The position numbers and the translations under genes were made by a program. A stretch of 64,000 nt of DNA from Siderastrea radians (lineage: Eukaryota; Cnidaria; Anthozoa; Scleractinia; Rhizangiidae), in contig OZ024890.1 of the NCBI GenBank assembly GCA_964017195.1, positions 69,679,376 through 69,743,375 on the forward strand. The letters run 5' to 3'. The notes beneath the pieces are model-generated. The model saw only the letters and a list, made by a program, of their open reading frames with translations. It had not been told where the DNA came from and ran no database searches. Shown one piece after another: positions 60,237-64,000 of the stretch (position 1 is the stretch's first letter; every line of letters starts with the position of its first letter).

Positions 60237-63128
60237 TATAGCTGGGTGAAGTTGTCTATTAACACGCACTCCTCCTTTGAGAGTTTCCTCCTCTTTGAAG
60301 CGGAGCTCACGGAGCACCACGGGTAAGCAAATTTGGTAACCCGTTGATCCGAAAAATTTTGGTTCTGACGCCAGCGTACGTCCATCCGTCCGTCCGTCCG
60401 TCCGTACAGACCCTGGGGGAGTCTCAAGACAACCCGAGGGGGAGTCTCAACCCGAGGGTGAGGGGAGTCTCAAGACAACCCGACAGGGGGAGGTGGAATG
60501 CCCCATTTCTTTCTTGTAGCTGAAGTAAACAATATGGCGGCTGGTTCCTCGTACGCTCGATTTTCAATACGATATTAAATTGTAAAACATTCTTGGAATG
60601 AAGACTTGTAACAGTTCGTCATGAAAAGGAAAAGGATTGCTTCAATCTCGAGGGCGCATATAGAAGATATTGGAGAGCTTGAAGGCAAGAAATCCTTGTT
60701 CGAGGACATACTTGTTCTTTTTCAAAGCTAAGGAGATCTGGAAAGAACCCGGCGACTTTCGTTTAGATTTCCAAGTCCTTCTTTCAGTTCTGTAGTAAAT
60801 TAAAGTAAATTACAGATTTGATTGTGGGTGGATTTACATTGTAAAAATTGTTTAATTGAGCGACTTTACATGTTTAGTAAATTACGGTAATTTTCTTGAA
60901 ATGTTTTAAAAACTTGTTTAAAATATCTGTGAAATTACCTTGTACTAGTTCCCATTTGTCTGCTTGCGAGTAACTTCTCTCGAGGGGAAAATTGAATGCA
61001 GTTTGCTTTCCTCAGGCAAACAAGTGCTTCGTATGTGAATGACATGTCATGTTTTTGAAGGTTTCTTGTCCCTTTTTCTGTGTTTATTCATTAAAGGAAT
61101 TTTCACTAGTGAGCAATCTGATATATATGCGCAATTTTCTTTTGAACTTTAGTGCGTAATTTTCAATATTTTTCTTTGAGCAATTCTAGTCAGTAGTGTA
61201 TTTTATTCGAAAAGTAGAAATCGTGACTATTCTAGATTGAGTCTGTTGTTTTTTCAATCTAGGTTGTTTTTCTTCGGCACCGCATATTAGGTTGTTTTGA
61301 CTAATTCGTAATTTAGTATTCAACACCTGAAGAGTCGCTCTGTCGTCAATAATTTTTTATTAAGTTTGTAGTCTTAGTGTAAAGCTCCATATGTTTTTTG
61401 TTCAGTTGTGGAATATTTTATCTTCCTTATATTTTTATATATTTTTGGTTTCTTCATTTGAAGTGAATGACATTTCTGTCCCAATTTAGCGACTAAACTT
61501 AGAATCGCCGTTTCAGTGAGTGAGTTCAGTGTGGCACGTTTTCGTGTTCGTTTGTTTTTAACCGGTAAGCCATTTCAGTGTGTCTTTAGTTACAGATCGA
61601 AATGAAATCTTTAGTTAAGTAACTATAAGCAAAGCATTTCTCGGTTTAAATCTATTTTGTCTAAAATGAGACTCTAAAAGCTTCCTAAAATTAGTTCAGG
61701 GTGTGTTCTTGAAAGCGCCCGATTAATACTTCGCGGGTGAAAAACTTGTGCTTGAAAGTTTCCGAAAAACATTTTAGGTAATTTTTTGTCAGTAAACGGT
61801 TTGATGCCGGGAAAATATTATTTATTTTAGAAAAATAGATTTCGAGAAATGTTTCATGGTTAACAGAATTAAACAGCCAGAGGGATGCATTGGAATCAGT
61901 GAGAAATGTGTATTTGCAGGGAAAAGTCTGTCGAGTCGCTACCGGGAGAAACTTAAGGTGTTTCGATACAGTTTTTTTGGGACCATACCTAACTTTTTGA
62001 TTCGGCTCTTAGACAGTCTTCTCCTTGTCAGATCAAAGTGAAATTTGCGATACTTGTTGGTTTTAGATTGAACTTTAACGTGGTTTACATTTTGTAAAAA
62101 CCGATGTCTCCATGACAACGATAAACAGAAATCCTCGAAAACAGTAAAATTGAAATTTTGCACGATCCAGATTTCGCTTCGAAAAGCAAATACCAGCATC
62201 TTAAACTGTGGTGTATGGCAAACAAAATATACAAGAACAAAAAAATTCTGTATGTTTGTTTTGAAGTAAATCGCAAAAACATTTTCAACCTTAGTTTTTG
62301 CCTAATAATAGTAAATGCACCGAAAAATAATCAACGCTTTGATGAAATGGCTAGTAATACTGTTAAAATGTGTCTTTTACTTACTATTTTACGCCTAGGA
62401 AAATTTGTTGAAACTGGTGTTCGCGATCTCGAGAACGACTTGTTTTTCTAAGATCATTTGCGTAATAATTTGTGGTAATTTTTTAATTTGAGCGCTTTTG
62501 CGAAAATGTTAAGAACGGCTCGATAGATTTTTTTAAAACATTAAACATGCGTGCTTGACGATGTGACCAATTTTAGTTTTGAGTCTTATTAACATTGATT
62601 TCCTGGAATACTTTTAGATTTAACGTTAAAGAGGATGTATGAACCGACGGAGAAGGTAGCGTTACAAATTCACAGTTGGCAAGTAGATGCTAATATATTT
62701 AAGGTAACGCGTTATTCATTGCTTCGTGATTTTTATCTGGTTTCTTTGTTCTTTGTTTGATCTGACGAGGAGAAGACTGTCTAAGAGCCGACTCAAAAAG
62801 TTAGGTATGGTCCCAAAAAACTGTATCGAAACACCTTAAGTGGGATTTTTTAGCAATTGTAGTTTTACAAGTACTCTTCTTGAACTTAATTAGCTAGCTT
62901 TCGAAATAATGCTACAAGAAGAGCTGTCGGTGAAAGTAGTGCTGAAGTCTTCTCTTTGAAGAAAAATAAGCCAAGTCACAGTTTCCTCAGTGGTCCGCAT
63001 GTTTTCCCTTGCTGTTTTTTACCTCTTGGCGAATAACTGTACAACTAAAATTTAATGTATTTTACAGTCCAACAAGCATGAAAGAGAGATGTGGAGCTCC
63101 GCTTTTAGGCTTGGCTAAATCTATATAT
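60237..63128 (-). mobile_element. GCGGAGC-ended repeat family, copy C, reversed and expanded
   Basis: The right end (GGAGCTCCGCTTTTAGGCTTGG...CTATATAT) is the reverse of the copy A/B start. The left end TATAGC with (CCGT)n near 60383-60405 is the reverse of their 3' part. The 2.9 kb length is due to different interior sequence, including a nested TTAA MITE. Confidence 0.7.
61957..62835. mobile_element. Nested 879-bp MITE with TTAA target sites
   Basis: About 80-bp TIRs, GGTGTTTCGATACAGTTTTT... at 61957 and the complement ending at 62835, directly flanked by TTAA on both sides (61953-61956, 62836-62839). TTAA targets point to piggyBac or Kolobok. No coding. Confidence 0.8.
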
Positions 63129-63946
63129 TATGTCTAGTTCGGCTTTTTGGCAATTTTAACACGTTTTTTATCTGAAGTAACCTTGTTTTGAAAGCAAAAT
63201 TTTAAAAAGGCCGAGCGCAGCAAAACTCCCCGTTGGGATCGTCTCTCTTTGCTAACGAACCGTAAACTAGTCAGCTTTGCAATTTGTCAGTCTATCACGT
63301 GCACTTGTCCTCACTGGTTTAGTGAAACGATCCTTGGTGAAAAGAAGTACTATATAGGAGTTTTTAAAGTGTTTTATTCAAGAAGTTCAAGACCCTGGCC
63401 AAACGTAGTTTTCAGTAAGAAGATGTAAGTTGTGGGAACTTTGATTTTTTCGTTTGTTTTTTTATTGTTGCTGAAAAGCCCCTGGCGTTGGGGATGTTCA
63501 ATAAAGTATGTGTGTGTATGTAACTTGCGTTGACTAGTGACTTCGCTTGACCAGTGTTTGTGTATACTTACGTGTACTTGCACTTACTCTCTATACTAGT
63601 TCTATATGAATCATCATCATCATCATCACCATTCATTGTGATTATTATTATTGTTTATTTGCTATTATTAGTATCACTTGCGATAGCTTGCGTTCACTTA
63701 TATTATGCCGGCAAATTGGCGCGCAAGTTGACACAAATTAATTTGAAAATTACATCTAACTTGCATCTATCTGTGAGTCCATTCAGCCACACATCGCAAA
63801 TGTGTATATACAAGGTGGCAAATTGCAATGACCAGTCACTTGAATTGACTCGGCCTGGGCGTAGCGACACAACATTAAGACATTGGTAAAGTAGAGCCAC
63901 CTACACTGCAGAAGGCAACTTCAATAATTTACATTTTGTTTTCCAG
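63129..63946. other. Intron end, nothing recognised
   Basis: Contains an (ATC)n run near 63611-63630. The Ly6 exon acceptor TTTTCCAG lies at its end. Confidence 0.4.
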
Positions 63947-64000
63947 TGTTGGCGATTCGCTGTTACGATTGCACACCAGAGCCACCCAGTAACTGGTTGC
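63947..64000 (+). CDS. Ly6-type gene, exon 2, cut by the window end
   Basis: After TTTTCCAG the frame reads VLAIRCYDCTPEPPSNWL, aligned with VMAILCYNCLPGPPGEL of the complete neighbour, with the same phase. Continues past 64000. Confidence 0.8.

Overview
The window is eukaryotic. Real genes have GT-AG introns, and the rest is dense with transposons, satellites and palindromes. The mobile elements (a Polinton of the cnidarian type, THAP/DDE elements with a YqaJ partner, CR1/L2-like LINEs, a hammerhead-bearing retroelement) together with a small cluster of Ly6/uPAR three-finger genes point to an anthozoan cnidarian, probably a stony coral. That taxonomic call is inference from gene families.

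Layout. 1-2000: tail-to-tail remains of an ISL2EU-type DNA transposon (C-terminus of a YqaJ-like nuclease, then a broken THAP/DDE_Tnp_4 transposase). 2538-6510: an older transposon-type protein gene split by a 3.3 kb terminal-inverted-repeat (TIR) element with 31 bp TIRs and a 5 bp target duplication. 6784: a lone Ly6-type signal-peptide exon. 7038-7788: a GTAGTACCT minisatellite. 7972-14360: a 6.4 kb long-inverted-repeat element with arms of about 3 kb and a 425 bp centre, encoding a GRF-zinc-finger/SLOG-like protein and small unknown proteins. 14583-31270: a complete Polinton/adintovirus-like element, 16,688 bp, with TIRs of 551 and 590 bp, hairpin tips and a CTTAAG target duplication, inserted into a LINE 3' region. 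31690-35490: more minisatellite around a decayed LINE. 35490-37735: a TIR element full of satellite copies that switch direction midway. 38313-43761: a truncated PA14/B4GALNT-like gene, a segmental duplication and repeats. 46585-52348: a repeat copy, tRNA-derived SINEs and unrecognised sequence. 52349-56307: a complete three-exon Ly6 gene. 57355-64000: the start of another Ly6 gene; its roughly 6.5 kb intron holds a hammerhead-ribozyme palindrome and a third copy of a GCGGAGC-ended repeat with a nested TTAA MITE.

How the Polinton works together. On the minus strand lie protein-primed DNA polymerase (three frameshifts), four small zinc-binding or basic proteins, integrase, a phospholipase A2-domain protein, a second zinc-ribbon protein, adenain-like protease, a membrane-active-looking protein, major capsid, a small basic protein, penton-type minor capsid, and a coiled-coil protein with PPxY motifs. 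On the plus strand lie the packaging ATPase, a fibre-like protein, a 37-residue peptide and a two-TM protein. A VLTF3-like late transcription factor closes the element on the minus strand. Structural genes share a TCTAA...ATATATG start-site motif, while polymerase, VLTF3 and two small genes share a TATAGTAT-like motif, which suggests early and late classes. The phospholipase and integrase frames meet at an A_AAA_AAC slippery heptamer followed six bases later by a stem-loop, a candidate programmed -1 frameshift.
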